Source of the DNA: Hymenopellis radicata
Lineage: Eukaryota > Basidiomycota > Agaricomycetes > Agaricales > Physalacriaceae
Assembly (NCBI GenBank): GCA_015501595.1
Contig: JADNRX010001244.1
Location: forward strand, 1 to 12,209
Direction of reading: 5' to 3'
Length of the DNA stretch: 12,209 bases
Below are positions 1 through 8,138 of this stretch, piece after piece (within the stretch, counting starts at the first letter, position 1; the number at the start of each line of letters is the position of its first letter). Both the position numbers and the translations under genes were made by a program. Under the pieces are notes generated by a model that worked only from the letters and a program-made list of their open reading frames with translations, had not been told where the DNA came from and did no database searches.

Positions 1-229
1 ATCCCCTCTCAATACGTTTTGTCTTCTTCTCGGGTGGTCTGCGTCCGCTCGTTTCTAGATCAATAGAAAGAAATTTATACTGCGAAAGGACGAACTACAA
101 GTGCAATGCAAATATGAGACTTTCGGTACTAGGAGGAGATATACAGTAATATATGATGCAGCGATACAATATGCGTGGAACTAGCAAACCTGTTAGTCCA
201 AACTCTCTAACATAGAAAAAGGACACACC

Positions 230-2147
230 TCAATCTACATCATCAATACCACCAAACGACGAATGTCCTGCAAGCGGTGGCGGAGGCGGAGCAGTTGCAA
301 ACGAGAATGCAAACCCGGTCGCGCCCAACGAAAAGGAAACAGGCGACATCGGCTCGAGGGGTGGCGGCCCTTCGTCTTGATCCTGTCTCCGCTTCTTATT
401 CTTCAACGCGATCCTCTTCCGCTGCATTTTGGAGAAGGACGAGAGCGCAGCCAACGCATCGCTGACATATCGCTTGCTCGGCCGGTCTGAGACTCTGGTC
501 TGCATCGCTTCCACGACATCGTGAGCCCTCAAGAACGGCATCACGTCGATAATCTTGGCATACCACCTTTGCCAGCGCTGCGGCGCTCCCTCTGGTTGCA
601 CCCGCCACCTCACACCAACCCTCGAACCGCTCCCCGAGGGGCGGTCGCATCTCCTCTCTGATATCCTCCAAAATCAGGATCATTCGGATCGAGGTCTAAA
701 TGGCCAAGAAAGTCGGCGTCTGCATCCTCGCCTTCATCAACAGGCGCGGTATACCCATCATCATGGCGGCAAAGGCGACTGCGTGAAGATGACCAGAAGA
801 GGGGGTAACTACAGAATCCACCCACTGCTCAATGCGGTCTGCACGCTGGGAAGAAGCTGCAGGCAGACGCAGAATGCGAGTGAGCTCCGAGGTGTGTTTA
901 GGATCCTCGATATGGCAAAATGTGGTGCGCACAGCAGCAGCGACTGCATGCACAGTTTCGGCCATCTCGCGTTCGAGGAGAGCGATTACTTTGGTGCGGT
1001 AGGGAACAGCAAGAACGTGGGAAGCTAATTGTAAAATGGGCGCGTCTCGTGGACGCAGGAAATACGAGTGTTGATCAAGAAGTGTCATGATGGATGAGGC
1101 ATCGTCTTCGGCGGCGTATATCTCGAGTGCGGCGGCGACATTATCAGAACTGGCTGGGGCAACTTTGGTAAGGGTAGTGATGAGAGCTCGGCATCCGAGA
1201 TCCTTGAGGGCGCAATAAAGATCGTGAGAGGGGGCAAGGGTGAAGAGAGTATGGAGATGTTTCTTGACGAGACGACGGAGATGTAGGCGATGCTGGTTGA
1301 CCTCGTTGGTCCAATGATTGGAATGCAAATTGCAGAGGCATCGACTGCCGTGTGCGGGCTCCTCCTCCTCGTCGTCATCATCATCGTCATCATCATCCTC
1401 CATATCCTCCCAGTCCCCCTCCAATTCGCTATCGGATTCCGCACCGTCACCGTAGCTTCCACCGTAGAGAACGCGGACCAGTGAACGCCAGCCTAGCGCG
1501 TCCTCGATGTCCTGCAGCATTGACGGTATCTGGTGTAGTGCTTGGCGGCCGCCCGACACAGACATGGAGACGAAGAGCTCGCGCCACATCCAGAGCAGAG
1601 CAGTGGTGATATGATGGCAGCCGTGGAACTGGAAATGCTTGATATCCTTGCCCGCCATCGTCCGAATGGTGATTTCTACCTCACACGCCTTGGTGGCACA
1701 CGGGCACCCGCCGACGCGCGAGCCATCGTTCAGCTTCCTAAGCACGTCGGCAATGAAGAGCAGCGAGGCATGTGCCTCACGGAACTGCACAAAATGCTCG
1801 TAGACAAGGATCCACATGTCGGACAGCCAGCGAGCGATGCTCTGAATGACCTCGGCCATGATCTGGGCACGGTTCGAGCGGTCTTTCACAAACGAGCATT
1901 TCGCGTCTCGAGCGAGCTCGTTGAGCAGCGCGTTGATTTCCCGCTTCTTTTGTCGGTAGTCGAGGGCGGGGATTGCTGCCTGACGCCGCCGAAAGCGCGC
2001 AGCCGAGCACACTACTCGCTTGGCTCGTTTTCGTGGTCCATTATCGAGGACAGCGCCCAGATACGATTCCACCAGTTTTCTCTGCGCCTCTGGCGGTAGG
2101 GAATCGTAGATGCGGAGGAACTTTCCGCTGGGAAGGATGGGGGCCAT
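230..2147 (-). CDS. Conserved-looking hypothetical protein of unknown function, three exons, about 602 aa
   Basis: I do not recognise the family. The start is the ATG at 2147-2145 (context ATCATGG); the open frame continues upstream only through a non-ATG codon. Exon 1 is 2147-755 (464 codons plus one base). Intron 1 is probably 754-696 (59 nt, GTATAC...TTTAG), needed because the frame stops at that TAG and the next good frame is DLDPNDPDFGG. The second junction is uncertain: my best choice is an intron at 627-578 (GTTCGA...CCGCAG, 50 nt), giving exon 3 577-230; a GTGTGAG or GTGAGG donor nearby is possible. The protein is helix-rich and charged. It has a Cys/His-rich stretch at about residues 148-179 (GCPCATKAC ... 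HFQFHGCHH), an Asp/Glu run at about 250-263, and a basic patch QRKRIALKNKKRR near 538-551 that could be a nuclear localisation signal. The C-terminus is Pro/Gly/Phe-rich. No catalytic motif is visible. It seems intact. Confidence 0.72.
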
Positions 2148-2208
2148 GATGGTAAGACGCAAGGGCCAAATAAGGCAGGTGGGTCCACAAGCGTCCACAA
2201 CTTAGCAA

Positions 2209-2214
2209 TAAATA
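2209..2214 (-). promoter_or_regulatory. TATA-like box upstream of the 2147 start
   Basis: On the minus strand TATTTAT lies about 62-67 bp before the ATG at 2147. The spacing suits a fungal core promoter with a short leader. It is a single weak motif in AT-rich DNA. Confidence 0.25.
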
Positions 2215-2950
2215 GTTACGGAGAGTATCGTAGGAGCAGTAACAATGTTAGTCAGGAATTCAGGCAAGCACTTCTTACGGAAAATTTGTTGATGGGTACA
2301 ACGAGAACGTTGATAGGCACACTGCCACTGAAACTTGCACTGCACGTAGACAAATGAATAAGAGTACGTGTACGACTTGATGACCGGCGACGACGATAGA
2401 CAGTTTCTCGGCAGTACCATGGGAAAAACTATGGCAAATGTTACCATTGTACCATTAAGTTACAGTGAGGGCTGTCCTACACTTTCAAGAAGAGTCAAAA
2501 CAATTGCTGCCAGGTGAACCCCAAGTAATGAAGGCTGCAGAAGTTGATGGTCTCGTTCCATGCATGGCGTATTTATGTTAAAGTGTTTCAATGCTGCAAA
2601 AAGCACGAGGAACAGAAGGGACCAGAAGCTAGTTGGCGTTGAGTGTCGACATCCGAGTCGGCCAAAGCGGGATTCACTGTGACTTATTTAGTCAACCATC
2701 AACTCCTGCCTCCAGTGTGGCGGAACGAGGTAGATAACGCGAGTTGTAACTTATGACAAAACGAATCGATTCGATGAACAGTTGTACGACGAGTTCGGCT
2801 AATCAGCAAGGGCCGAAGTCATGGCTTGCTGAATGAACGTTGTCTTGGAAAGACGACTCCCTCGTTTTCGTGGGTCCCATCTTGTCCTCGTTCATCGACT
2901 AAATGCATATTGTCGAATCTCCTACAAACACTTTATTGTACATTGAAGGT
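2215..2950. other. Non-coding interval, no gene seen
   Basis: About 735 bp between the first gene and the F-box/LRR relic. The only open frame (2202-2447 minus, 81 codons) has no protein-like features I recognise. Small dyads are present: the 12-bp palindrome CGAATCGATTCG (2762-2773) and an 8-bp inverted pair TCAGCAAG/CTTGCTGA (2803-2810, 2825-2832). It presumably holds the upstream region of the 2147 gene and downstream sequence of the relic. Confidence 0.5.
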
Positions 2951-2952
2951 CA

Positions 2953-3321
2953 TCAGATGAAGTGGTAGCCATTCAAAGCAGAAATAGAAATCTCCAATCC
3001 GGCGCACTTCATCTCTCCCAAGCGCGCCGTGTCTTTGCCACTCAACGTCATTGTATCCTCAGGATGTGGAGCGTCAAACACAATGTCGACCCTCTTCAGC
3101 CCGCCTCCTGTGGAGTAGCGCGATTCGAGCATATCTACGAAGCCCGTGTCTATAAACTGAAGGTCCTCCGGATTAGACCCGTCAAAGTATGTCAACGACT
3201 CCAGCTTTGGGACAAGGACACTATCCCTCCGGGACATCTCCTGCACCAGCCCCGTCATACATGACCCATCCGAGGTTTCGACAGTGAATTCAAGGCGAAG
3301 GTGTTGTAAATTGGGTGTCCA
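2953..3321 (-). pseudogene. 5'-truncated C-terminal relic of an F-box/LRR-type protein
   Basis: The minus frame is open from 3321 (TGA at 3324-3322) to the TGA at 2955-2953. It begins TPNLQHLRLEF and continues VPKLESLTYF ... FVDMLESR ... LKRVDIVFDAP, ending LGEMKCAGLEISIS. The pattern 'last leucine-rich repeat strands, LESR, LKRVDxxF, short Ile-rich tail' is what I know from the C-termini of agaricomycete F-box/LRR proteins, which as a group recruit substrates to SCF ubiquitin ligases. There is no F-box and no N-terminal repeat block. Upstream sequence is non-coding and reaches MITE A after 45 bp, so the gene appears truncated. The first ATG in the frame is at 3258 but lies inside the repeat domain and is not a convincing start. 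An unseen upstream exon beyond the repeats cannot be excluded. Confidence 0.5.
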
Positions 3322-3367
3322 TCACAAAAAGTGTCAAATCCTAGCTATGCCCTAGCTAGGCCAAGTA

Positions 3368-3609
3368 CTGTACCGTTTCGACCGCATGTTCGCATAACGC
3401 ATCACGCGGCCATCGGAACCTAACTTAGAGCTAATGATAACGCGTAACGGGGCCTCATTTCAGGGCTGCATCGCCCAAAATGGCAATTTTTCGGGCCCGC
3501 CTGCGGCGGGACTTCCAAATTGGGCCTTGTGCCTGAAAACGAACCTATTTCCTGTAAGTTCGCGGCATAACGCGTCACATGCCGTGAACTTACGGTCGAA
3601 ACGGTACAG
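3368..3609. mobile_element. MITE A: 242-bp TA-inserted non-autonomous DNA transposon
   Basis: The ends are a perfect 17-bp inverted repeat, CTGTACCGTTTCGACCG, continuing imperfectly for about 8 more bp. TA dinucleotides flank both sides (3366-3367 and 3610-3611), as expected for a TA target duplication (Tc1/mariner-like integration). A subterminal direct repeat GCATAACGC(A/G)TCAC occurs at 3392-3405 and 3565-3578. The middle is GC-rich. There is no coding capacity for a transposase. Its ends resemble those of MITE D. Confidence 0.8.
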
Positions 3610-3735
3610 TAATGTCAGCATTTCCTACCTAGGACATAGTTAGACATAATTATGAATCTTGACATAACTATGCATAACTGTGAAACCCCTACCTTCCTGA
3701 GCCCAAGTTATCTTCAAGGTATGTGAATTCTACCT

Positions 3736-4391
3736 GTAAACTACGCGTCAACTATGTGTATCACACATGTTAACTATGTGCTTACTATGCAATTCTATGT
3801 CTAGCCTACATGCGAACTACCCGCTAACTATGCGCAAACTCCACGCAAACTATGTGTGAACTATGTGCGAATTATGTGCGAACTATGCGCGAACTCCTTG
3901 CGAACTATGTGCGAACTATGCGTGAACTCCTCGCGAACTATGCGCGAACTCCTCGCGAACTATGCGCGAACTCCTGGCGAACTATGTGTGAACAACCCAC
4001 TGACTATGTGCGAACAACCCACTGACTATGTGCGAACAACCCGCTAACTATGTCCTAACTATGCGCTAACTATGTTCTAACTATGCGCTAACTATGTTCT
4101 AACTATGTTCTCACTACGTGCTCACTACTGTAGACTTTCATTCAATTCGTCGGCCCATGTGACCTGTGACCGGTCTGACGAAAATATGGTTTCGACGAAT
4201 TACCATATATGGTAATTCCCGCCGCGGCGGAGCTGCGGCGGGAGGCTGGCGGGGGCCCCGCCGGAGACTTTTTCGTGATTTTCGCTGTGACAGCTGTGAC
4301 TTTTCGTCGATTTCGGGTCGTCTGTGACCCGTGACCGACGAATTGAATTAAAGTGTACAGTATGTCCTAACTATGTGCTCACTATGCGTAG
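3736..4391. repeat. 11-bp satellite (consensus near GAACTATGTGC), split by MITE B
   Basis: About 28 recognisable units of 11 bp run from 3814 to 4127, preceded by more degenerate ones from about 3736, with two to three more units at 4361-4391 beyond MITE B. Variants alternate in places (GAACTATGCGC / GAACTCCTCGC), giving a 22-bp higher-order period near 3900-3980; later units drift to TAACTATGTTC. The open frame across 3856-4047 is only the repeat translated (MCELCANSLRT-like period) and is not a gene. Confidence 0.85.
4128..4360. mobile_element. MITE B: 233-bp TA-inserted element, same family as MITE C
   Basis: Inverted ends of about 26 bp begin CTGTA(G/C)ACTTT and end in AATTCGTCGG, with two mismatches. 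TA flanks are at 4126-4127 and 4361-4362. Removing the element plus one TA restores the 11-bp satellite phase (CACTATGTCCT), which confirms the insertion site. The interior has a perfect 20-bp palindrome centred on CCATATATGG (4198-4217) next to a GC-rich hairpin CCCGCCGC...GCGGCGGG. GTGACCTGTGACC (4159-4171) and GTGACCCGTGACC (4324-4336) lie in the same orientation. Non-coding. Confidence 0.9.
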
Positions 4392-4569
4392 ACTTTGCAT
4401 TTCTCAAGATCGACTTACAGTCAAGGTACCAAGTACATACCCTCACGGACTGACAGAAAAAGGACCAAGAAGAGTCTCAACAAACACTTGTATAGCAAGC
4501 AGTTACAATAATACGGAGTCACATCTATAAGTACTGAAAAGCAAATCTATAGTAAAAGAAACGAATACT

Positions 4570-7500
4570 TCAGTCCTCCTCACCATTGTCAACATTGACC
4601 TCAACACCGCCCTCAGCATTGCCATCAGGATCATCCTCATCCTCCTCATCATCCTCCTCATCATCATCATCGGTGAGCTGCTGCCCGCCGACCGACACCT
4701 CCATGAGCTCCTGCTTGACCTTGCGGATCTCCTAAACAGTAAAGGTGTTCCCCTGCTGGGCAGGGTCCCGTGACCTCGGCACCTGAACCTGCTCCTTCAC
4801 CTGCGTCCCACCTGATCTCGCATTCTCGTTCTCCTCCCGCGACCTCGGCGCCTGAACCTGCCCCTTCGACCTTGCCACCTGAACCTGCTCCTTCATCCTC
4901 GATACCTGTGTCCCAGCTGGCCTTGCATTCTCGTTCTCCTCCCGCGACCTCGGTGCCTGAACCTGCGACTTCGCTTTCGTCCCACCTGACCTCGCGTCCT
5001 CGTTCTCCCTCTGCATCCTCGGCGCCTGAACCTGCGACTTCACTTTCGTCCCACCTGACCTCGCGTCCTCGTTCTCCCTCTGCGTCCTCGGCGCCTGAAC
5101 CTGCGACTTCGACTGCGTCCCACCTGACCTCGCGTCCTCGTTCTCCCTCCGCGACCTCGGCGCCTGAACCTGCGACTTCGCTTTCGTCCCACCTGGCCCT
5201 GCATTCTCGTTCTCCTCCCGCGACCTCGGCACCTTTACCTTCTCCTTCGACCCTAGCTGCGTCTCACCTGGCCTCGCATTTTCCTTTTCCTTTCCCTTCT
5301 CCCGGGACCTCGGCGCCGATGACTTTGCCTGCGATGCCGTCCTGTTGTCCTCGCGCTCATTTCGGCTAGGCGGCTTGGGACTAACGACCCTCATGTCCTT
5401 GTCCGCGTCTTCAGGTCCCAACTCGGGAGCATATAAGCTATGGCGCAGCGTGTTAGGGTCCGGCGGCTCGTCGAAATCAACAGTCTGCATTGCACTGTCG
5501 GTCCATTGTCCCGCCTCTAGCAATCTGCAGGGAGTGTTAGGAGAGACTCAGACGAAAAATAATCACGTACTCATCGTACCACCGCATTAACTCAATAACA
5601 TCCTCGTTGTCAGCCATGGTATAGAGAAAATGGAGAATACCGTCGTATAGGTTCTTCATTGGAGCAGAGATCTTCCAGGTCGTCATCGAGTTAACCATAT
5701 AGTACATCTGTTCAAATCGTGTGAGAATACAGCGCTACTGTCGATAAGAGGACACACCTGAACAGCAGCATACGCAATATGTTCGGGCTTCACATGGCTC
5801 ATATGATGGATGACGCCGATGGGAGACCTACTCTTGTTTTTCTTTTCGTAATCGTCATCATGGGGTAAGTCTCCGCTGTAGGGATAGGGATGTGCGCCGT
5901 ACCGTTACGGATACGGCCGTAAGTTGCCCATCCGTATACGGTTTACGGCCGTAATATACGGTCTGTAACGGCCGGGACACGGCCGTAGTGTGGCGCATGT
6001 TAATAGAGCTCGAGGAGAATTGATTTACCAGTGTGGTTCGAGTTACCCTTGGTACGCGAGGAGGCTAGCGGCTCGTCTTTGGTCCAATAAGACACATATT
6101 TGTGCATTAAGGACTAAGAAACCCGGCATACAGGAAGTTCCGTGGATCAGAGACCACTCCACAACGGTCAAAGCATCTATTGTGATGTTATCCAGGAAAT
6201 AGCGAGTGGTCCTGCGGTCCAAACGAAGTGGGAACGTCGTTGTCCATCGACAAGCTGGTCCACGTGGCCATGTCCCGATTGGGACATACACATCGTTCGC
6301 GACGTCTTCCAGCGACGACGACGAGACATTTTCAGCTGAAAGAAGTTGTATTTAATTCTGGTACACAAGATACATTGACTGCTGCTGGATTGGTCCCAGT
6401 ATGGACATCATCCGAGCCCACCAGGTGAGTGACCGTATCACGGCCGTATGACCGAACCGTTGACCGTATTCCAGGATCGCTCACGGTACGGGTACCGTAA
6501 CCCGTATGCCGTACCGTATGGACCGTACATACGGTACGGCGCACATCCCTATGTAGGGAATGCCGGAGGTGAAGAATATGTGGAGGAAAACCTGAACAGA
6601 GGACATTATAATCTGACGGCGCATACAATACAAACATACCCGTTTCAAGAGAAAGCCCCGGAGATAGGTGCACCTGGGAAAGTCGGGATCGAAAGCGTCT
6701 TGATCAAATAGGAAAGCTGGTAAGGCATCGAGAGGAATTATGATCTTTCGCTCCTGTACGTTGTTACGATATCTAGAACAATGGGTCAACATGTGAGCTA
6801 GCAAGAAAAGGTCATATACCTTGTCGGGTCATTATAAAACTTGGGCATATCATCTTGCGGAACGAGCATAGCCGATGTAATGCTAGCGCGCCAACCCCAC
6901 TTTCCCTTATGTGGCCCAGCCTGTGATACTGTAGACTTTCATTCAATTCGTCGGCCCATGTGACCTGTGACCGGTCCGACGAAATTATGGTTTCGACGAA
7001 TTACCATATATGGTAATTCCCGCCGCGGCGGAGCTGCGGCGGGAGGCTGGCGGGGCCCCGCCGGGGACTTTTTCTCAATTTTCGCTGTGACCCTTGTGAC
7101 TTTTCGTCGATTTTGGATCCTCTGTGACCCGTGACCGACGAATTGAATTAAAGTGTACAGTAAGAAGAGAGGGTCATTGATGAGTTTGATTGTGTCGTCC
7201 TTGATCTTGCTGGTATCGGAAGCTCGAGCCGTACACCCCGCCGAGTGCATCTAAAATGTGTCAGTAGCGGTACGAATGAACATCGATGAGTACCTTGTTG
7301 AGAAAACGCCGTAGGATGGGCACGTTGTCCTTGTACTTTTCAATCAGCTCAAACAAGAGTACGAAGTCCGGTTCGTCGGAGTATTGCAAACGTTCGAAGA
7401 TGTCGTGAATTTTGACGTTGTGCTTAACCCTGTAACATGGGTCAATAGACGTACATCAAAATGAGTAGAACAATATACCGTTTCTCATACGCATCAGCGT

Positions 7501-7980
7501 CTTCGCGTTCCCGTTGTTCAAGCCCATCCTCTTGCACCGTAAAGCCAACCAAGATAATTTCGGCGGCGTGGATCGTTAGATGGGCAGAGCGTACAAACCA
7601 ACGGCCTATGCGTTCAAATAAGGCCAGATCGTCGGCATCCAGTGGGGCGGTCCTACATGCCAACATTAAGATGATACAATAACGAGGAATGAGAACGCTA
7701 CTCACTTGGGCTTTTTGGGCTTGTCCTTCTTGCCGCGCTTGGGCAGCGGCTCTCCATCGTCATCGCTGACATCGTCGTCGTCGCCACCCTCGTCGCCATC
7801 TTCCTCGCTACTCGGCTCGCTTGGCGACGGAGAGCGCGTCTTGCGCGAGCTCGATTGCGACTTCTTCGACGACGACTTTGACGACGACTTTGACGACGGC
7901 TTTGACGACAACTTGCGTGTTGAAGACCGGTCCTTAGAGCTCGAGCTCGCTGGTGTGGGCGAACATTTGCGCTTGGGCAT
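4570..7980 (-). CDS. DUF6698-family protein gene, nine exons, interrupted by a hAT element and a MITE
   Basis: Role unknown; DUF6698 is a family without known function that I recall as expanded in agaricomycetes. ATG at 7980-7978. Exons: 7980-7706, 7652-7479, 7429-7294, 7250-6820, 6772-6640, 6591-5758, 5707-5571, 5524-4783, 4731-4570. All introns are GT-AG, 43-53 nt (intron 7 has CTAAC before CTGCAG). The last intron (4782-4732) is the least certain: without it the protein stops at the TAG at 4734-4732. Exon 4 contains MITE C and exon 6 the hAT element. Without them and one copy of each target duplication, 2115 nt encode 704 aa. The order is: Ser/Lys-rich basic then acidic N-terminus (1-91); family core at about 180-405, with KIKDDTIKLI, FDQDAFDPD, LKRVFLHIF, KSRSPIGVIHHMSHV and PEHIAYAAVQ; a charged 23-aa repeat tail; and an acidic C-terminus. 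As it stands, element sequence would stop translation unless spliced out, so this is either a recently disrupted gene or one that tolerates the insertions. Confidence 0.8.
4783..5300 (-). repeat. Coding minisatellite of about 69 bp in the DUF6698 gene tail
   Basis: In exon 8 a 23-residue unit of the type KSQVQAPR..RENEDARSGGT is repeated about seven to eight times, three central copies being nearly identical and edge copies shortened or altered (VSRM insertion, EKGKEKENARPGET). The encoded tail is strongly charged and probably disordered. The high similarity of central units suggests recent unequal exchange and length polymorphism. Confidence 0.8.
5885..6551. mobile_element. 667-bp non-autonomous hAT-type DNA transposon in exon 6 of the DUF6698 gene
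   Basis: A perfect 20-bp terminal inverted repeat (TAGGGATGTGCGCCGTACCG at the left, its complement at the right) is flanked by a perfect 8-bp target duplication TGTAGGGA (5877-5884 and 6552-6559). An 8-bp duplication with a TAGGG terminus fits the hAT superfamily. Both subterminal regions (about 5895-5990 and 6430-6535) are packed with CCGTA/TACGG motifs, resembling transposase-binding arrays. The middle has no credible long ORF, so it would depend on a transposase encoded elsewhere. Removing element plus one duplication (675 bp) restores the host reading frame. Confidence 0.9.
6929..7160. mobile_element. MITE C: 232-bp TA-inserted element in exon 4 of the DUF6698 gene
   Basis: It matches MITE B along its whole length (roughly 94 percent by eye, one 1-bp indel), in the same orientation. 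TA flanks are at 6927-6928 and 7161-7162. The 20-bp palindrome (6999-7018) and GGCGGGGCCCCGCC palindrome are kept. With one TA it adds 234 bp, a multiple of three, to the exon. Read in the host frame it contains a single stop (TGA near 6939). Removing it joins NDPLFL to SQAGPHKGKWGWR in frame. Confidence 0.9.
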
Positions 7981-8055
7981 AGCAAGACGAAGAGCTGGGC
8001 ACACGGCAGTGTAAGAAAGGGAAGTAGTACAGATGTGGGACGCGACTGACCTGAA

Positions 8056-8061
8056 TTTATA
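8056..8061 (-). promoter_or_regulatory. TATA box of the DUF6698 gene
   Basis: On the minus strand TATAAATTC lies about 76 bp before the ATG at 7980, followed by a pyrimidine-rich stretch (CTACTTCCCTTTCTTAC) where transcription could begin. Position and order match a typical fungal core promoter. Confidence 0.5.
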
Positions 8062-8105
8062 GGCCAGCGTGCATGTGAATACGCGCAAAGGCCAGATGTG
8101 GAATG

Positions 8106-8138
8106 TCTTGACAGCTAATAAACCAAGAGCTGTCAAGA
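8106..8138. promoter_or_regulatory. Perfect 11-bp inverted repeat upstream of the DUF6698 promoter
   Basis: TCTTGACAGCT (8106-8116) and AGCTGTCAAGA (8128-8138) are separated by 11 nt, about 45-80 bp upstream of the TATA box. It could be a dimeric regulator site or a cruciform. The function is inferred from position only. Confidence 0.3.

Noticed and set aside
1290..1484. Plus-strand ORF with a hydrophobic run (LLLLVVIIIVIIIL)
   Set aside because: It is the antisense reading of the Asp/Glu repeat of the minus-strand gene; the apparent membrane segment is an artefact.
2202..2447. 81-codon minus-strand ORF
   Set aside because: No domain, no clear start context, in AT-rich non-coding DNA just upstream of a promoter.
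4770..5369. 199-codon plus-strand ORF rich in Ser/Pro/Ala
   Set aside because: It is the antisense shadow of the minisatellite in exon 8 of the DUF6698 gene; the minus frame has family homology and splice sites.
6290..6360. Short plus-strand peptide resembling the hAT dimerisation region (TSSSDDDETFSAER)
   Set aside because: Only a few residues agree, a stop follows directly, and no other transposase segment is visible in the 667-bp element.
6929..7160. Splicing MITE C exactly at its ends (donor GTACAC, acceptor CTACAG)
   Set aside because: Splicing at these sites would leave four extra bases and shift the frame, and the donor is weak.
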